Part shown: positions 32,899-43,632 of the stretch, in pieces
How the letters are laid out: each line of letters opens with the position of its first letter
Position numbering within the stretch: the first letter of the stretch is position 1
DNA from: Promicromonospora sp. Populi
Lineage (GTDB): Bacteria; Actinomycetota; Actinomycetes; Actinomycetales; Cellulomonadaceae
Assembly: GCF_041081105.1 (NCBI RefSeq)
Contig: NZ_CP163528.1
Span: forward strand, 1,426,001-1,490,000
Reading direction: 5' to 3'
DNA: 64,000 nucleotides
Translations under genes and position numbers: made by a program
The notes under the pieces: model-generated
Seen by the model: only the letters and a program-made list of their open reading frames with translations
What the model was told of the DNA's origin: nothing
Database searches by the model: none

Positions 32899-35238
32899 TC
32901 AGACCGGGAGCTGCGGCCGCTCCACCGGCTTGGTGCCGGTGATGCGGTGCACGTCGAACACACCCTCGACCTTGCGGACCGCCGCGAGCACGGTCGCGAG
33001 GTGCGCGGGCTCGGCCATCTCGAAGATGAACCTCGAGACGGCCAGCCGGTCGTCCGACGTCGAGACGAACGCCGAGAGGATGTTGACGTGGTTCTCGGAG
33101 AGCACGCGGGTGACGTCCGACAGGAGGCGTGACCGGTCGAGCGCCTCGACCTGGATCTGGACCAGGAACATCGTGTTCGCGCCCTGCGTCCACTCCACCT
33201 CGACGAGCCGCTCCGGCTGCTTGCGCAGGCCGTCCAGGTTGATGCAGTCCGTGCGGTGCACACTGACCCCCTGGCCACGCGTCACGAAGCCCACGATGTC
33301 GTCGCCCGGCACCGGGGTGCAGCACTTGGCGAGCTTGACCCACACGTCGGCGGAGTCGGCACCCTTGAGCATGACGCCCGGGTCGCCGGAGCGGACCCGC
33401 CGGGCGGTGAGCCCACCGGGCCGGGCCGCCTCGGCCATGTCCTCCTCGGCGCCGTCCGCGCCACCGAGCGCCTTGACGAGCTTGTCCACCACGTTGTTCG
33501 CGGAGATCAGCCCCTCGCCGACGGCGGCGTACAGACCGGTCACGTCCTGGTAGTTCATCTCGTCCGCGACCCCGAGCAGGGTCTCGTGCGACATGAGGCG
33601 CTGGATCGGCAGGCCCTGCTTGCGCATCGCCTTGGCGATCGAGTCCTTGCCGGTCTCGACGGCCTCCTCGCGGCGCTCCTTGGTGAACCACTGGCGGATC
33701 TTGTTCCGCGCCCGTGGCGACTTCACGAACCCGAGCCAGTCGCGGCTCGGCCCCGCCGTCTCCGACTTCGAGGTGAGGATGTCGACGACGTCGCCGTTCT
33801 CCAGCGGCGAGTCCAGCGGCACCAGGCGGCCGTTCACGCGGGCGCCCATGGTGCGGTGGCCCACCTCGGTGTGCACGGCGTACGCGAAGTCGACCGGCGT
33901 CGCGCCGCCCGGCAGGGCCATCGCCATGCCCTTGGGCGTGAAGACGTAGACCTCGTCGCCGCCGATCTCGAACCGCAGCGAGTCGAGGAACTCCGCCGGG
34001 TCGGCGGTCTCGCGCTGCCAGTCCACGAGCTGGCGCAGCCAGGCCATGTCCTGGTTCTTCGGGTCGCCGTTGGCGACGCCGGCCGGCGTCTTCTCCTTGT
34101 ACTTCCAGTGCGCCGCGACGCCGTACTCGGCGCGCCGGTGCATGTCGTGCGTGCGGATCTGGATCTCCACGGGCTTGCCGCCGGGGCCGATCACCGTCGT
34201 GTGGAGCGACTGGTACATGTTGAACTTCGGCATCGCGATGTAGTCCTTGAACCGGCCGGGGACCGGGTTCCACCGCGCGTGCATGGCGCCGAGCGCCGCG
34301 TAACAGTCGCGCACGGTGTCCACGAGGACGCGCGTGCCGACGAGGTCGTAGATCTCCGCGAAGTCGTGGCCACGCACGATCATCTTCTGGTAGATCGAGT
34401 AGTAGTGCTTCGGCCGTCCCGTCACGGTCGCCTTGATCTTGGCGCTGCGCAGGTCCGACTCGATCTGGCCCTTCACCACACCGAGGTACTCCTCGCGTGC
34501 GGGAGCGCGCTCGGCCACGAGGTGCACGATCTCGTCGTACACCTTGGGGTACAGGGTCTGGAAGGAAAGGTCCTCCAGCTCCCACTTGATCGTGTTCATG
34601 CCCAGCCGGTGGGCCAGGGGTGCGTAGATCTCGACGGTCTCGCGCGCCTTGCGCTCCGCAGACTTGGACGGCACGTACTTCCAGGTGCGGGCGTTGTGCA
34701 GGCGGTCGGCCAGCTTGATCACCAGCACGCGGATGTCCTTGGCCATCGCGACGACCATCTTGCGCACGGTCTCGGCCTGCGCGGCGTCGCCGTACTTCAC
34801 CTTGTCGAGCTTGGTGACGCCGTCCACCAGCAGCGCGACGTCGTCGCCGAAGTCGCCGCGCAGCGTGTCCAGCGAGTAGTCGGTGTCCTCCACCGTGTCG
34901 TGCAGGAGCGCGGCCGCAATCGTCGTGCCCTCGAAGCCCAGCTCGGCGAGGATCGTGGAGACGGCGACGGGGTGCGTGATGTACGGGTCGCCGCTCTTGC
35001 GCATCTGCCCGCGGTGCGCCTTCTCCGCGACGACGTAGGCACGCTCGATCAGCGAGACGTCGGCCTTGGGGTGGTTGCTGCGGATGGCCTGCAGCAGCGG
35101 CTCGATCGCCGCGGACGAACCGCCGCCCATGCTGCGCACGCCAAGACGCACCAGCCGGTTCCGCATCCGGTTGCCCCCGGGCGGGGTGGGCGGGTCCTTC
35201 TCAGGCACAGGAGCGCGTGACACCGTGTTCTCAGCCAT
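32899..35238 (-). CDS. rel: Bifunctional (p)ppGpp synthetase/hydrolase (Rel)
   Basis: This 779-residue cytosolic alarmone enzyme makes and degrades (p)ppGpp on amino-acid starvation and binds ribosomes. Order of domains: HD hydrolase with HDTVED near residue 111, synthetase domain with [20 protein letters not shown] and [27 protein letters not shown] domain ([33 protein letters not shown]), helical and zinc-finger-like region ([19 protein letters not shown]), and C-terminal ACT. Both catalytic halves look intact. The length fits actinobacterial Rel (about 790). ATG 35238 with AAGGAGG Shine-Dalgarno. It is downstream of apt and on the same strand, as in Mycobacterium. Confidence 0.97.
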   Translation of the reverse strand: MAENTVSRAPVPEKDPPTPPGGNRMRNRLVRLGVRSMGGGSSAAIEPLLQAIRSNHPKADVSLIERAYVVAEKAHRGQMRKSGDPYITHPVAVSTILAELGFEGTTIAAALLHDTVEDTDYSLDTLRGDFGDDVALLVDGVTKLDKVKYGDAAQAETVRKMVVAMAKDIRVLVIKLADRLHNARTWKYVPSKSAERKARETVEIYAPLAHRLGMNTIKWELEDLSFQTLYPKVYDEIVHLVAERAPAREEYLGVVKGQIESDLRSAKIKATVTGRPKHYYSIYQKMIVRGHDFAEIYDLVGTRVLVDTVRDCYAALGAMHARWNPVPGRFKDYIAMPKFNMYQSLHTTVIGPGGKPVEIQIRTHDMHRRAEYGVAAHWKYKEKTPAGVANGDPKNQDMAWLRQLVDWQRETADPAEFLDSLRFEIGGDEVYVFTPKGMAMALPGGATPVDFAYAVHTEVGHRTMGARVNGRLVPLDSPLENGDVVDILTSKSETAGPSRDWLGFVKSPRARNKIRQWFTKERREEAVETGKDSIAKAMRKQGLPIQRLMSHETLLGVADEMNYQDVTGLYAAVGEGLISANNVVDKLVKALGGADGAEEDMAEAARPGGLTARRVRSGDPGVMLKGADSADVWVKLAKCCTPVPGDDIVGFVTRGQGVSVHRTDCINLDGLRKQPERLVEVEWTQGANTMFLVQIQVEALDRSRLLSDVTRVLSENHVNILSAFVSTSDDRLAVSRFIFEMAEPAHLATVLAAVRKVEGVFDVHRITGTKPVERPQLPV

Positions 35239-35314
35239 GTACGCGCCTCCTTCCCCGGGTCAGAACCCGGAGTCGCCAGTCTAGCCTCGGACCTCTATTC
35301 CCCGTTCCGTCGGC

Positions 35315-35917
35315 TCAGTCACCGGACGGGATGCCCACCCGAAGGAGGGTATCGACGTTGTGGCCCCGTAGCCTGCCGCGGCCGTGGAGTGCGTCGAGCT
35401 CGAGCAGAAAAGCGAGCCCGGCGACCACTCCCCCGCACTGCTCCACGAGCTGCGCGGCGGCCGCCGCGGTACCACCGGTGGCCAGAACGTCGTCAATGAT
35501 GAGAACACGCGCACCCGGGGTGAGTGTTCCCGAGCGCAGCTCGATGGCTGCCGAGCCGTACTCCAGGTCGTACGAGACGCTCTGCGTGGGCGGCGGGAGC
35601 TTGCCGGCCTTCCGCAGCGGCAGGAACCCCAGGCCGAGCGCGTGGGCGACCGGCGCGCCGAGGAGGAAGCCGCGGGCCTCCATCCCGGCCACGACGTCGA
35701 CCCCGCCCGCCAGGTCGCCGTCGTCGGCCTGCGCCAGGCGCACGAACGCTTCCACGACGTCGGCAAGCCCATCGGCGTCGGCCAGGAGGGGCGTGATGTC
35801 CTTGAAAAGGACACCCGGGGAGGGAAAGTCCGGGATGTTCGCGATCAGGTCGCGAATGCGCGTCGCCCTCTCCGGCAGCAGGCCGGAGAGGGCGACGTCA
35901 GTCAGGTCGTCTGCCAC
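35315..35917 (-). CDS. apt: Adenine phosphoribosyltransferase
   Basis: This 200-residue purine-salvage enzyme converts adenine plus PRPP to AMP. It has the typical APRT hood segment DFPSPGVLFKDITPLL, the substrate loop EARGFLLGAPVAHALGLGFLPLRKAGKLP, and the PRPP-binding motif VLIIDDVLATGGTAAAAAQLV near residue 145. GTG start 11 nt after the secF stop, so it is probably part of the secDF-apt-rel leftward unit. The family is normally about 170-185 residues; the extra length is in the N- and C-terminal tails. Confidence 0.96.
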   Translation of the reverse strand: MADDLTDVALSGLLPERATRIRDLIANIPDFPSPGVLFKDITPLLADADGLADVVEAFVRLAQADDGDLAGGVDVVAGMEARGFLLGAPVAHALGLGFLPLRKAGKLPPPTQSVSYDLEYGSAAIELRSGTLTPGARVLIIDDVLATGGTAAAAAQLVEQCGGVVAGLAFLLELDALHGRGRLRGHNVDTLLRVGIPSGD

Positions 35918-35928
35918 AAGGCGTGAGC

Positions 35929-38910
35929 CTACCGGCGACGCCTGGGCTGAGCGGTCTGTCCCTGGTGGTGCCCGGGGACAAGCTGGGCGTGACCCGCCGC
36001 GGCGGCGGCCAGCACGCTCTCGTCGGCGCCCTCGGCCACCATGCCTGCACGCAGGTCCATGACCTTCTTGGTGTGCGCGGCGATCTTGGGCTCACGCTCG
36101 CGCAGCACCACGTCCAGCGGCGTCGCCAGGAAGAGCGACGACAGTGCGCCCGCGGCGATACCGACGAACAGCGACAGCGAGATGTCCAGCAGCGTGCCGG
36201 CGCCCAGCAGGAACCCACCGACGAAGAGGATGCCCGCCACCGGGAGCAGCGCCACCACGGAGGTGTTGATGGACCGGACCAGGGTCTGGTTGATCGCGAG
36301 GTTCGCCCGCTCGGCGTAGGTGCTGCGGGTCTGCTCCGTCACGGCGAGCGTGTTCTCGCGCACCTTGTCGAAGACAACCATCTTGTCGTAGAGCGAGAAG
36401 CCCAGGATGGTCAGGAAGCCGATGATCGTCGACGGCGTGACCTCCCAGCCGATGACGGCGTACACACCGGCCGAGACGAGCACGTCGATGATCATCGCGA
36501 CGACGGCCGCCACCGACATCCGCCACGCGCGGAAGTAGATGGCCATGAAGATCGCCGCGGCGACGACGAACGCGACGGTGCCCCACAGGGCCCGCAGGCT
36601 CACCGACTCGCCCCAGGTCGGGCCGATGAAGCTCGACGTGACCTCGCTGACGTCCACCTCGTAGGCGTCCGCCAAGGCCTGGCCCAGCCGGTCGGTCTCC
36701 TCGTTGTCGAGCTGCGAGACCTGCACCCGGACGGCGTCGGCGCCCACCTGGCTGAAGTGCGGCTCCTCGCCCGGAGCCACTTCGGCGACGGTGTCGAGGG
36801 CGATGTCCTCGTCAGTGTTGGCGACGCCCGAAACGGTGAACTCGGAGCCACCGCGGAAGTCGATGCCCAGGTTCAGACCCTGGAAGACCAGCACCAGGAT
36901 CGAGGCGACCGAGAAGAGGCCGACGATCGAGAACCAGAGGCCCTTCCGCTGGACGATCGGGTAGGACCTGCGCCCGGTGTAGAGGTCGTTGCCCCAGTGG
37001 GCGAAGCTGCCCGCCATCAGATGTTCTCCTCGTTCTGCAGCCGGCTGGGTCGTCTCGTCGGACCCGGCGGCAGCCTTGCGCTCGGCGGCACGCCGCTCCG
37101 CGATAGTCATCCTTCGGCCGTCCTCGGCGAGCCGTGGCGCCGGTTTCACCGACTGGGCCGAGACCAGCTCACGCTCCCTGTCCGGCGTGTCGGCGTCGAC
37201 CGTGCCCACCGCATCCGACTTCGGACCGGAGAACCGGCCGGCACCCCGGTACCGCGGACCGCTGCTGTCCAGGTCGAGGCGATCCGGCGAGAGGCCCGAC
37301 GCCTTGTGCCCGTCGCGGAAGAACGGAACCTTCGAGAGGAGCTCCATGACCGGGTGCGTGAACCAGAAGACCACCATGATGTCGATGATCGTGGTCAGGC
37401 CGAGGGTGAACGCGAAGCCGCGCACACCGCCGACGGTCATGAAGTACAGGATCACTGCCGAGAGCAGGTTGACGGCCTTCGCGGCGAGCACCGTACGGCG
37501 GGCACGGATCCAGCCGCGCTGGACCGCCAGCCGCAGCGATCTGCCGTCGCGTAGCTCGTCCCGGATACGTTCGAAGTACACGATGAACGAGTCCGCCGTG
37601 AAACCGATGGCGACGATCAGACCCGCGATACCCGGCAGGGACAGGCGGTAGCCGATGCCCCAGCTCAGCAGCGCGATCACGACGTACGTCATCGCACCCG
37701 CGACGACCAGCGAGGCCACGGTCAGCAGACCGAGCGAGCGGTACTGGAACATCGAGTACACGACCACCAGGGCCAGACCGATGAGGCCGGCGAACAGACC
37801 GCGCTGCAGCTGCTCCGCGCCGAGCGTCGCCGAGATCTGGTTCTGGCCGTCCACCTCGAAGGTAAGCGGCAGCGAGCCGAAGTTGAGCTGGTTGGCCAGC
37901 GTGGCCGCCGTGTCCTGGGTGAAGGAGCCGGAGATCTCCGGCCGGCCGTCAGTGATGACAACCCCGGGGTCCAGCGACGGCGCCGAGATGACGAGTCCGT
38001 CCAGCGTGATCGCGAACTGGTTGCGCGGGCTCTCCAGCGTGTTCAGGCGCGACGTCGTCTCGTGGAACTCTTCGGTGCCCTGGCTGTTGAGCTCGAGCCG
38101 CACCGCCCACTCGTTGGTGACGGTGCCGTTCGCACCCGTCCGCAGGCCCGAGCTCGCGCTCGCGATGTTGGTCCCGTCCACCTCGACAGGCCCCAGGATG
38201 TACTTCGCCTGACCGGTGGCGTCACAGGTGACGAGCAGCAGGTCCGGGTTGTCTCCCCCGCCACCCTCGAGGTTCGCCGGGTTGGTGCAGTCAAGGGCGT
38301 CGAACTCGGCCTGGACCGACGGCGTGATCTGGGCGAGGTCCGAGGGGTCCGTCGCCGCGTCGATCGCGGCCTGCTGCTCGGCGAGCTCCTCGTCGGTGAG
38401 CGCACCGGCGGCAGCGTCGCCGCCCTCAGCCTCAGCGCTCGCCGACGGGCTGGCGGAGGGGCTGGCCGACGGCGGCGTCGTCGGGAGAGGGCTGCCGATG
38501 GTCAGCACCGGGCGGAACTTCATCTGCGCGGGCTGGGAGATCAGGGCGACGGTCTCGTCGTCCACCTCGCCCGGGATCTCCACCACGATCTGGTTGCTGC
38601 CCTGGCTGGCGATCTCAGCCTCGGCGACGCCGTTGGCGTCCACTCGCTGCCGGATAACACCGATTGCCTCTTCCAGCGCCTCGGGGGTCACCTCTGACCC
38701 GTCCGAGGTGACGGCCTCCAGGATGATCTGGGTGCCGCCCTGCAGGTCGAGCGCCAGTGCGGGGGCCAGGCTCGCGCCGTCCAGATTGTCGTCCGACTTT
38801 CCGTCGAACTGCCAACCAGCCAAGAGGGCGCCGAAGGGCAGCAGGATCGTCAAGATCGTCAGGAGCACGATCGTGCGAACCGGCCGCGAGCGCCGGGTGT
38901 CAGTCGCCAA
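35929..38910 (-). CDS. secDF: SecD-SecF preprotein translocase subunits in one continuous frame
   Basis: One open frame of 993 codons encodes a complete SecD followed directly by a complete SecF. The SecD half has LALDLQGGTQIILEAV, a large periplasmic-type domain with an Ala/Gln/Asp-rich insert, and the RND-type membrane bundle with IGFTADSFIVYFERIRDE. The SecF half starts at an internal ATG at 37017 (MAGSFAHWGND) with GGLNLGIDFRGGSEFTV and ILGFSLYDKMVVFDKVREN. These proteins use the proton gradient to help release secreted proteins. In most actinobacteria secD and secF are separate genes. The internal SecF start has its own AGGAG, so a fused protein, two proteins or a hidden indel are all possible. 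Confidence 0.88.
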   Translation of the reverse strand: MATDTRRSRPVRTIVLLTILTILLPFGALLAGWQFDGKSDDNLDGASLAPALALDLQGGTQIILEAVTSDGSEVTPEALEEAIGVIRQRVDANGVAEAEIASQGSNQIVVEIPGEVDDETVALISQPAQMKFRPVLTIGSPLPTTPPSASPSASPSASAEAEGGDAAAGALTDEELAEQQAAIDAATDPSDLAQITPSVQAEFDALDCTNPANLEGGGGDNPDLLLVTCDATGQAKYILGPVEVDGTNIASASSGLRTGANGTVTNEWAVRLELNSQGTEEFHETTSRLNTLESPRNQFAITLDGLVISAPSLDPGVVITDGRPEISGSFTQDTAATLANQLNFGSLPLTFEVDGQNQISATLGAEQLQRGLFAGLIGLALVVVYSMFQYRSLGLLTVASLVVAGAMTYVVIALLSWGIGYRLSLPGIAGLIVAIGFTADSFIVYFERIRDELRDGRSLRLAVQRGWIRARRTVLAAKAVNLLSAVILYFMTVGGVRGFAFTLGLTTIIDIMVVFWFTHPVMELLSKVPFFRDGHKASGLSPDRLDLDSSGPRYRGAGRFSGPKSDAVGTVDADTPDRERELVSAQSVKPAPRLAEDGRRMTIAERRAAERKAAAGSDETTQPAAERGEHLMAGSFAHWGNDLYTGRRSYPIVQRKGLWFSIVGLFSVASILVLVFQGLNLGIDFRGGSEFTVSGVANTDEDIALDTVAEVAPGEEPHFSQVGADAVRVQVSQLDNEETDRLGQALADAYEVDVSEVTSSFIGPTWGESVSLRALWGTVAFVVAAAIFMAIYFRAWRMSVAAVVAMIIDVLVSAGVYAVIGWEVTPSTIIGFLTILGFSLYDKMVVFDKVRENTLAVTEQTRSTYAERANLAINQTLVRSINTSVVALLPVAGILFVGGFLLGAGTLLDISLSLFVGIAAGALSSLFLATPLDVVLREREPKIAAHTKKVMDLRAGMVAEGADESVLAAAAAGHAQLVPGHHQGQTAQPRRRR
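37018..37030 (-). promoter_or_regulatory. Internal Shine-Dalgarno for the SecF start
   Basis: GAGGAGAACATCTG lies directly before the ATG at 37017. The correct spacing supports independent initiation of SecF inside the continuous SecD-SecF frame. Confidence 0.6.
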
Positions 38911-38996
38911 CGTCTGTCTCTTCTCGTGTGCGCGCCGGAGGGTAGGTCCGGTGCGGGTTCGGCGCCGACCGGGTTAGTTACCCGACGGCGCGGCCG

Positions 38997-39440
38997 TCAC
39001 TTGCCGTCCGCGTCCGCATCCCGTCGCTGCTGCTCCTGGTACTCGCGCTTGGCGGTGTCCAGGTCAGACAGGTCGTCGGGAACGGTGGTCGCGTCGGGGC
39101 TGATCGTACTTGCCGTTTCGCTGTCCGGTGTGACGTCGGACTCATCGGACGATTCGTCGGTGTCCTCGTCGTCGGCGACGGGCTCCTCGATCTTCTTCGA
39201 GATGGCGGCGCGGAGCCAGGTGGTGGGGTTGCCCGGGAAGGACTCGATGGTCACCTGGTCGTTCTCGTCGTCGACGTCGACGACGGTGCCGATCATGCCG
39301 GACGCGGTCATGACCTTGTCCCCAGCCACGAGGTTGTTTCGGAACTCCGCCGCCGCGCGCTGCTGCTTGCGGGTGCGTGAGGACATGAAGAACATGACCC
39401 CGACGAGGAGAGCGATGAGAATGAGGAATGAGGCGTCCAC
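38997..39440 (-). CDS. yajC: Preprotein translocase accessory subunit YajC
   Basis: This 147-residue protein has one N-terminal membrane span (ASFLILIALLVGVMFFMSS) followed by the short YajC domain (TRKQQRAAAEFRNNLVAGDKVMTASGMIGTVVDVDDENDQVTIES) and a long acidic Asp/Glu/Ser tail. YajC associates with SecDF and SecYEG in the membrane. GTG start at 39440; upstream in-frame codons lack family similarity. It lies between secDF and ruvB on the same strand, the conserved actinobacterial order. Confidence 0.93.
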   Translation of the reverse strand: MDASFLILIALLVGVMFFMSSRTRKQQRAAAEFRNNLVAGDKVMTASGMIGTVVDVDDENDQVTIESFPGNPTTWLRAAISKKIEEPVADDEDTDESSDESDVTPDSETASTISPDATTVPDDLSDLDTAKREYQEQQRRDADADGK

Positions 39441-39579
39441 AGTGGATAGTCCTATTCGATTGCTGGGTCGGATGTGCTGCGCAGGCATGCGTCGCGCAAG
39501 TACGACGAGGATCCGACCCAGTGTAGTGCTCGGGTGTGGATCCTCGAGTGCCCGTGCGGTGGGCAACACCAGGACAACG

Positions 39580-40662
39580 TCAGAGGTCGAGCAAAGTTCC
39601 CGTGTCCGGGGTCCCGGTGGTGTGTCCGGGCGCCTGGGCGGGCGGCGTGAGACCTAGGTGCTCCCAGGCCGCGGGGGTGGCCACGCGGCCGCGCGGGGTG
39701 CGGCCGATCAAGCCCTCGCGCACGAGGTACGGCTCCGCGACGGTCTCCACCGTCTCGGCCTCCTCGCCCACGGTCATGGCCAGCGTGGACAGGCCCACGG
39801 GTCCGCCGCCGAACCGCGTGCACAGGGCGGTGAGCACGGCGCGGTCGAGCCGGTCCAGGCCGATGAGGTCGACCTCGTAGACCTCGAGGGCGGACTTCGC
39901 GGCGTGCAGGTCGAGGCGACCGTCGCCGCGCACCTGTGCCCAGTCGCGTACCCGGCGCAGCAGCCGGTTGGCGATGCGTGGGGTGCCGCGGGAGCGGCCG
40001 GCGATCTCGTGCGCGGCGGCGTGGTCGAGGTGCACGCCGAGCAGCCCGGCGGAGCGCAGGATCACGCGCTCCAGCTCCTCGGGCGAGTAGTAGTCCATGT
40101 GCCCGGTGAACCCGAAGCGGTCGCGCAGCGGGGCGGGCAGCAGGCCGGAGCGCGTGGTGGCGCCGACGACGGTGAACCGCGGCAGGGCGAGCGGGATCGC
40201 GGACGCACCGGCCCCCTTGCCGACGACGACGTCGACCCGGAAGTCCTCCATCGCGACGTACAGCAGCTCCTCCGCGGGGCGGGCCAGGCGGTGGATCTCG
40301 TCGATGAACAGCACGTCCCCCTCCTCCAGCGAGGTCAGGACGGCGGCGAGGTCGCCCGCGTGCTGGATGGCCGGGCCGCTGGTGAGCCGCATGTGCGACT
40401 CCAGCTCGCCGGAGATGATCATGGCCAGGGTCGTCTTGCCGAGGCCAGGCGGGCCGGACAGCAGCACGTGGTCGGGCGGGTTGCCGCGTGCGATCGCGGC
40501 CTGCAGCACCAGGGAGAGCTGGTCGCGCACGACCCGCTGGCCGACGAAGTCGTCGAGCCGCTTCGGCCGCAGCGCCGCCTCGGCGGCGCGCTCGATCTCG
40601 TCGGCGCTCGGGGCGACGATCCGGCTGCCTCCGCCGTCCGTGCCGGTCGAAACCTCACCCAC
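39580..40662 (-). CDS. ruvB: Holliday junction branch-migration helicase RuvB
   Basis: This 360-residue AAA+ motor has Walker [12 protein letters not shown] near residue 70, Walker [11 protein letters not shown], sensor [19 protein letters not shown] and a winged-helix C-terminus ([31 protein letters not shown]). Together with RuvA it drives branch migration during recombination repair. GTG start at 40662 overlaps the ruvA stop by 8 nt, so the two are coupled. The length fits the family (about 340-360). Confidence 0.97.
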   Translation of the reverse strand: MGEVSTGTDGGGSRIVAPSADEIERAAEAALRPKRLDDFVGQRVVRDQLSLVLQAAIARGNPPDHVLLSGPPGLGKTTLAMIISGELESHMRLTSGPAIQHAGDLAAVLTSLEEGDVLFIDEIHRLARPAEELLYVAMEDFRVDVVVGKGAGASAIPLALPRFTVVGATTRSGLLPAPLRDRFGFTGHMDYYSPEELERVILRSAGLLGVHLDHAAAHEIAGRSRGTPRIANRLLRRVRDWAQVRGDGRLDLHAAKSALEVYEVDLIGLDRLDRAVLTALCTRFGGGPVGLSTLAMTVGEEAETVETVAEPYLVREGLIGRTPRGRVATPAAWEHLGLTPPAQAPGHTTGTPDTGTLLDL

Positions 40663-41284
40663 GGTGTCCGCCGAGCACCCTCAGCGTGGCACGCAGGGTG
40701 CTGGAGACCTCGTCGGCGGCCACGGCGTCGGTCCCCGCCTCGGCGAGCACCTTCGCCACGGCGTCGTCGGCCTGCTTGGCAGGCCAGCCCAGGCCGACGA
40801 GGGCCTCGACCACCCGCTCGGAATGGTCGGGAGCGACTCCGGCGGTCGAGCCCGTCGGGGCCTCCGCCAGGGGGGCGCCCGTCGGCAGCCCGAGCCGGTC
40901 GCCCAGCTCCAGGACGATGCGCTGGGCGCCCTTCTTGCCGATGCCCGGCACCCGCGTCAGCGCGGCGAGGTCGTCACCGGCGACTGCGCGGCGCAGCGCG
41001 TCCGGCGTGTGCACCGCGAGCATTGCGAGCGCCAGCCGGGGCCCGACGCCGGACACGGTCTGCACGGCCTCGAACACGTCGCGCTCGTCGGGGTCGCCGA
41101 ACCCGTACAGCGTCATCGAGTCCTCGCGGACCACCATGCTCGTGGCGACGGAAGCGGTCTCGCCGACCCGCAGCCCGGCCAGCGTGGCGGGCGTGGCGTG
41201 CACCAGGTAACCGACGCCGCCGACGTCGACCACGGCGCGGTCCAGGCTCACGTAGGCCACGGTCCCCGTCAGCGAGGCGATCAC
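40655..41284 (-). CDS. ruvA: Holliday junction DNA-binding protein RuvA
   Basis: This 209-residue protein has an N-terminal OB fold ([31 protein letters not shown]), two helix-hairpin-helix elements ([38 protein letters not shown]) and a C-terminal RuvB-binding three-helix domain ([25 protein letters not shown]). It holds the four-way junction as a tetramer and loads RuvB. GTG start with GGGGGAG Shine-Dalgarno. A LexA-like box lies 75 nt upstream, suggesting a ruvAB promoter distinct from ruvC. Confidence 0.96.
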   Translation of the reverse strand: MIASLTGTVAYVSLDRAVVDVGGVGYLVHATPATLAGLRVGETASVATSMVVREDSMTLYGFGDPDERDVFEAVQTVSGVGPRLALAMLAVHTPDALRRAVAGDDLAALTRVPGIGKKGAQRIVLELGDRLGLPTGAPLAEAPTGSTAGVAPDHSERVVEALVGLGWPAKQADDAVAKVLAEAGTDAVAADEVSSTLRATLRVLGGHRG

Positions 41285-41358
41285 GGGCTCCCCCTTCTCG
41301 GGTCCTGTTCTCAGGTCCTGCGTGGGTGCTCTCGGCTGTCCTGCCGGTCGAGCCCCAC

Positions 41359-41374
41359 TCGAACGTTCGTGCGA
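41359..41374. promoter_or_regulatory. Probable LexA box upstream of ruvAB
   Basis: TCGAACGTTCGTGCGA matches TCGAAC-N4-GTTCGA with one mismatch, in the ruvC-ruvA gap and about 75 nt before ruvA. ruv genes are classical SOS targets. Confidence 0.6.
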
Positions 41375-41426
41375 GAACCCTAACAAGCCCGGCCGGTCCG
41401 CCGGCCGATGCCACGCCGTCGGTTCG

Positions 41427-41993
41427 TCAGCGCCGGGGACGCTGCTTGGCGGCCTGCTCCGCCGCGGCCCAGGCCCGCTGCGCGGGGGTCAGCTCGTGCC
41501 GGTCGCCGCCCTGGAGGGCGCCGGACGGCCGCCACAGGTGGCAGATCGCAAGCGCCAGCGCGTCGGCGGCGTCGGCGGGCCGCGGCGCCTCGTCAAGGTC
41601 AAGGATGCGGGTGACCATGGTCGTCACCTGCGCCTTGTCGGCGCGCCCCGAGCCGGTCACCGCCGCCTTCACCTCGGACGGCGTGTGCAGGGCGACGGGC
41701 ACACCCCGGCGGGCCGCGGCCACCATGGCCAGGCCCGCCGCCTGGGCGGTCCCCATCACCGTGCCGACGTTGTGCTGCGCGAAGACCCGCTCGACCGCCA
41801 CGACGTCGGGCACGTGCTCGTCGAGCCACGCGTCCAGGCCCTCGGAGATCTTCAGGAGCCGCAGGTCGGTCGAGAGGTCCGGGTCGGACCGGACCACGCC
41901 GACCGCGACCATCCGTGCCCGGCGGCCGGGCAGGGAGTCGACGACGCCGATGCCGCACCGGGTCAGGCCGGGGTCGACCCCTAGAACGCGCAT
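41427..41993 (-). CDS. ruvC: Holliday junction resolvase RuvC
   Basis: This 188-residue RNase H-fold endonuclease cuts four-way junctions as a dimer. Catalytic acids are visible in VLGVDPGL (Asp7), AVERVF (Glu near residue 68) and [12 protein letters not shown] (Asp pair near residue 140). The tail is basic. ATG start at 41993. It precedes ruvA and ruvB in the leftward strand order ruvC-ruvA-ruvB. The 142-nt ruvC-ruvA gap contains a LexA box. Confidence 0.97.
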   Translation of the reverse strand: MRVLGVDPGLTRCGIGVVDSLPGRRARMVAVGVVRSDPDLSTDLRLLKISEGLDAWLDEHVPDVVAVERVFAQHNVGTVMGTAQAAGLAMVAAARRGVPVALHTPSEVKAAVTGSGRADKAQVTTMVTRILDLDEAPRPADAADALALAICHLWRPSGALQGGDRHELTPAQRAWAAAEQAAKQRPRR

Positions 41994-42086
41994 GGCGTCA
42001 GATTCTCACGACGCCGGGCGTGGTCCCCGCAGGCTCGACCAGCGAGCCTGTCCCGACCAGCGATCCCGTCCTGACCAGCGGGCGGA

Positions 42087-42848
42087 TCACTCCTCGTCGT
42101 CGAGGGCCGCCATGACCTCGTCGCTCGCGTCGAAGTTCGCGTAGACGTTCTGCACGTCGTCGCTGTCCTCGAGCGAGTCGATGAGCCGCATGATCTTGCG
42201 CGCACCCTCGACGTCGACCTCGACCTGCATCGACGGGTGGAAGATCACGTCGGCGGAGTCGTACTCGATGCCCGCCTCCTGGATGGCCGTACGGACCGGA
42301 ACCAGGTCGGTGGCCTCGGTCAGGACCTCGATGACCTCACCCTGGTCGGTGACGTCCTCGGCGCCGGCGTCGAGCGCGGCCAGCATGACCTCGTCCTCGC
42401 CCACGCCCTCGGACTTGGGCACCACGATCAGGCCCTTGCGGGAGAACATGTACGACACCGAACCCGGGTCGGCGAGGTTGCCGCCGTTGCGGCTGAACGC
42501 CAGGCGCACCTCGGAGGCCGCGCGGTTCTTGTTGTCCGTGAGGCACTCGACCAGGACGGCGATGCCGTTGGTGCCATAGCCCTCGTACATGATCGTCTGG
42601 TAGTCGACGGCGTCGGCGCCCTCGCCCGAGCCACGCTTCAGTGCGCGCTCGATGTTGTCGTTCGGGACCGACGACTTCTTCGCCTTCTGGACCGCGTCGA
42701 ACAGCGTCGGGTTACCGGCAAGATCGCCGCCGCCCGTGCGTGCCGCGACCTCGATGTTCTTGATCAGCTTCGCGAAGAGCTTGCCGCGCTTGGCGTCGAT
42801 CGCGGCCTTCTTGTGCTTGGTCGTGGCCCACTTGGAGTGACCTGACAT
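42087..42848 (-). CDS. yebC: YebC/PmpR family translation/transcription factor
   Basis: This 253-residue protein has the canonical start [28 protein letters not shown], the middle [21 protein letters not shown], and the acidic C-terminal half ([22 protein letters not shown]). Members act as DNA-binding regulators or, more recently, as factors relieving ribosome stalling at proline runs. The length fits the family (about 245-255). The ATG at 42848 has the expected position. Between pdxT and ruvC on the same strand, as in Mycobacterium. Confidence 0.96.
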   Translation of the reverse strand: MSGHSKWATTKHKKAAIDAKRGKLFAKLIKNIEVAARTGGGDLAGNPTLFDAVQKAKKSSVPNDNIERALKRGSGEGADAVDYQTIMYEGYGTNGIAVLVECLTDNKNRAASEVRLAFSRNGGNLADPGSVSYMFSRKGLIVVPKSEGVGEDEVMLAALDAGAEDVTDQGEVIEVLTEATDLVPVRTAIQEAGIEYDSADVIFHPSMQVEVDVEGARKIMRLIDSLEDSDDVQNVYANFDASDEVMAALDDEE

Positions 42849-42918
42849 GCCTCTACCTGACTCCTTTAGCTTTTCCGATTGCTCTTTCAATGGGGTCGAA
42901 CGGTAGCGGGAGAACCGC

Positions 42919-43554
42919 TCAGCCGCCCGCAACCATGCCGACGAACAACCCGTGCACGCGCGTGTCCCCCGTGATCTCGGGGTGGAACGCGGTGGCGAGC
43001 AGCGGACCCTGCCGTGCTGCAACGATCCTACCGGCGGCCGCCACCGGGCGGCCCTGCGTATCCACAGCCGGGATCCGCGCGAGCACGTCGACGTCGGCCC
43101 CGGCCTCCTCGATCCAGGGGGCGCGGATGAACGCGGTGCGCACCGGGCCGCCGTCGCCGACGTCGGAGATTCCCGCGAACTCGAGGTCGGTCTCGAACGA
43201 GTCGACCTGCCGCCCGAACGCGTTGCGCCGCACGACCACGTCCATACCGCCGACGGTCTGCTGGTCGGCGGTGCCGTCCAGGATCCGGTCGGCGAGCAGG
43301 ATCATCCCCGCGCACGAGCCGTAGACCGGCAGGCCCTCCTTGATCCTGGCCTGCAGCAGGTCTGCCAGCTCGAAGATGCGCAGCAGCTTGTCGATGGTCG
43401 TGGACTCACCGCCCGGGATCACGAGGCCGTCGACGGCGGCCAGCTCGGCCGGACGGCGCACGGTCACGGCACGCGCGCCCACGGACTCGAGGGCGGCCAG
43501 GTGTTCGCGGACGTCGCCCTGCAGGGCGAGGACTCCGATGGTCACGGTTGTCAC
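42919..43554 (-). CDS. pdxT: Glutaminase subunit of pyridoxal 5'-phosphate synthase
   Basis: This class I glutamine amidotransferase hydrolyses glutamine and channels ammonia to PdxS for vitamin B6 synthesis. About 211 residues: [17 protein letters not shown] at the N-terminus, PGGESTT, the nucleophile [10 protein letters not shown] near residue 81, and the His-Glu pair in [10 protein letters not shown] near residue 191. The GTG at 43554 is chosen since AGGA lies correctly before it; a TTG at 43563 and GTG at 43545 are alternatives. Its partner pdxS is 14 kb away, behind the accessory island. Confidence 0.95.
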   Translation of the reverse strand: MTTVTIGVLALQGDVREHLAALESVGARAVTVRRPAELAAVDGLVIPGGESTTIDKLLRIFELADLLQARIKEGLPVYGSCAGMILLADRILDGTADQQTVGGMDVVVRRNAFGRQVDSFETDLEFAGISDVGDGGPVRTAFIRAPWIEEAGADVDVLARIPAVDTQGRPVAAAGRIVAARQGPLLATAFHPEITGDTRVHGLFVGMVAGG

Positions 43555-43632
43555 AGCGTTCAATCCTATGCGGCTCGCCCCGGATCATCGGTCATCGGGT
43601 CAGATGCACCGTTCCGGGCCAGGGCGGGCGTC

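Noticed and set aside
37017..37100. secF as a clearly separate gene
   Set aside because: The frame is continuous with secD, so a single CDS is reported and the internal start is noted as a possibility only.
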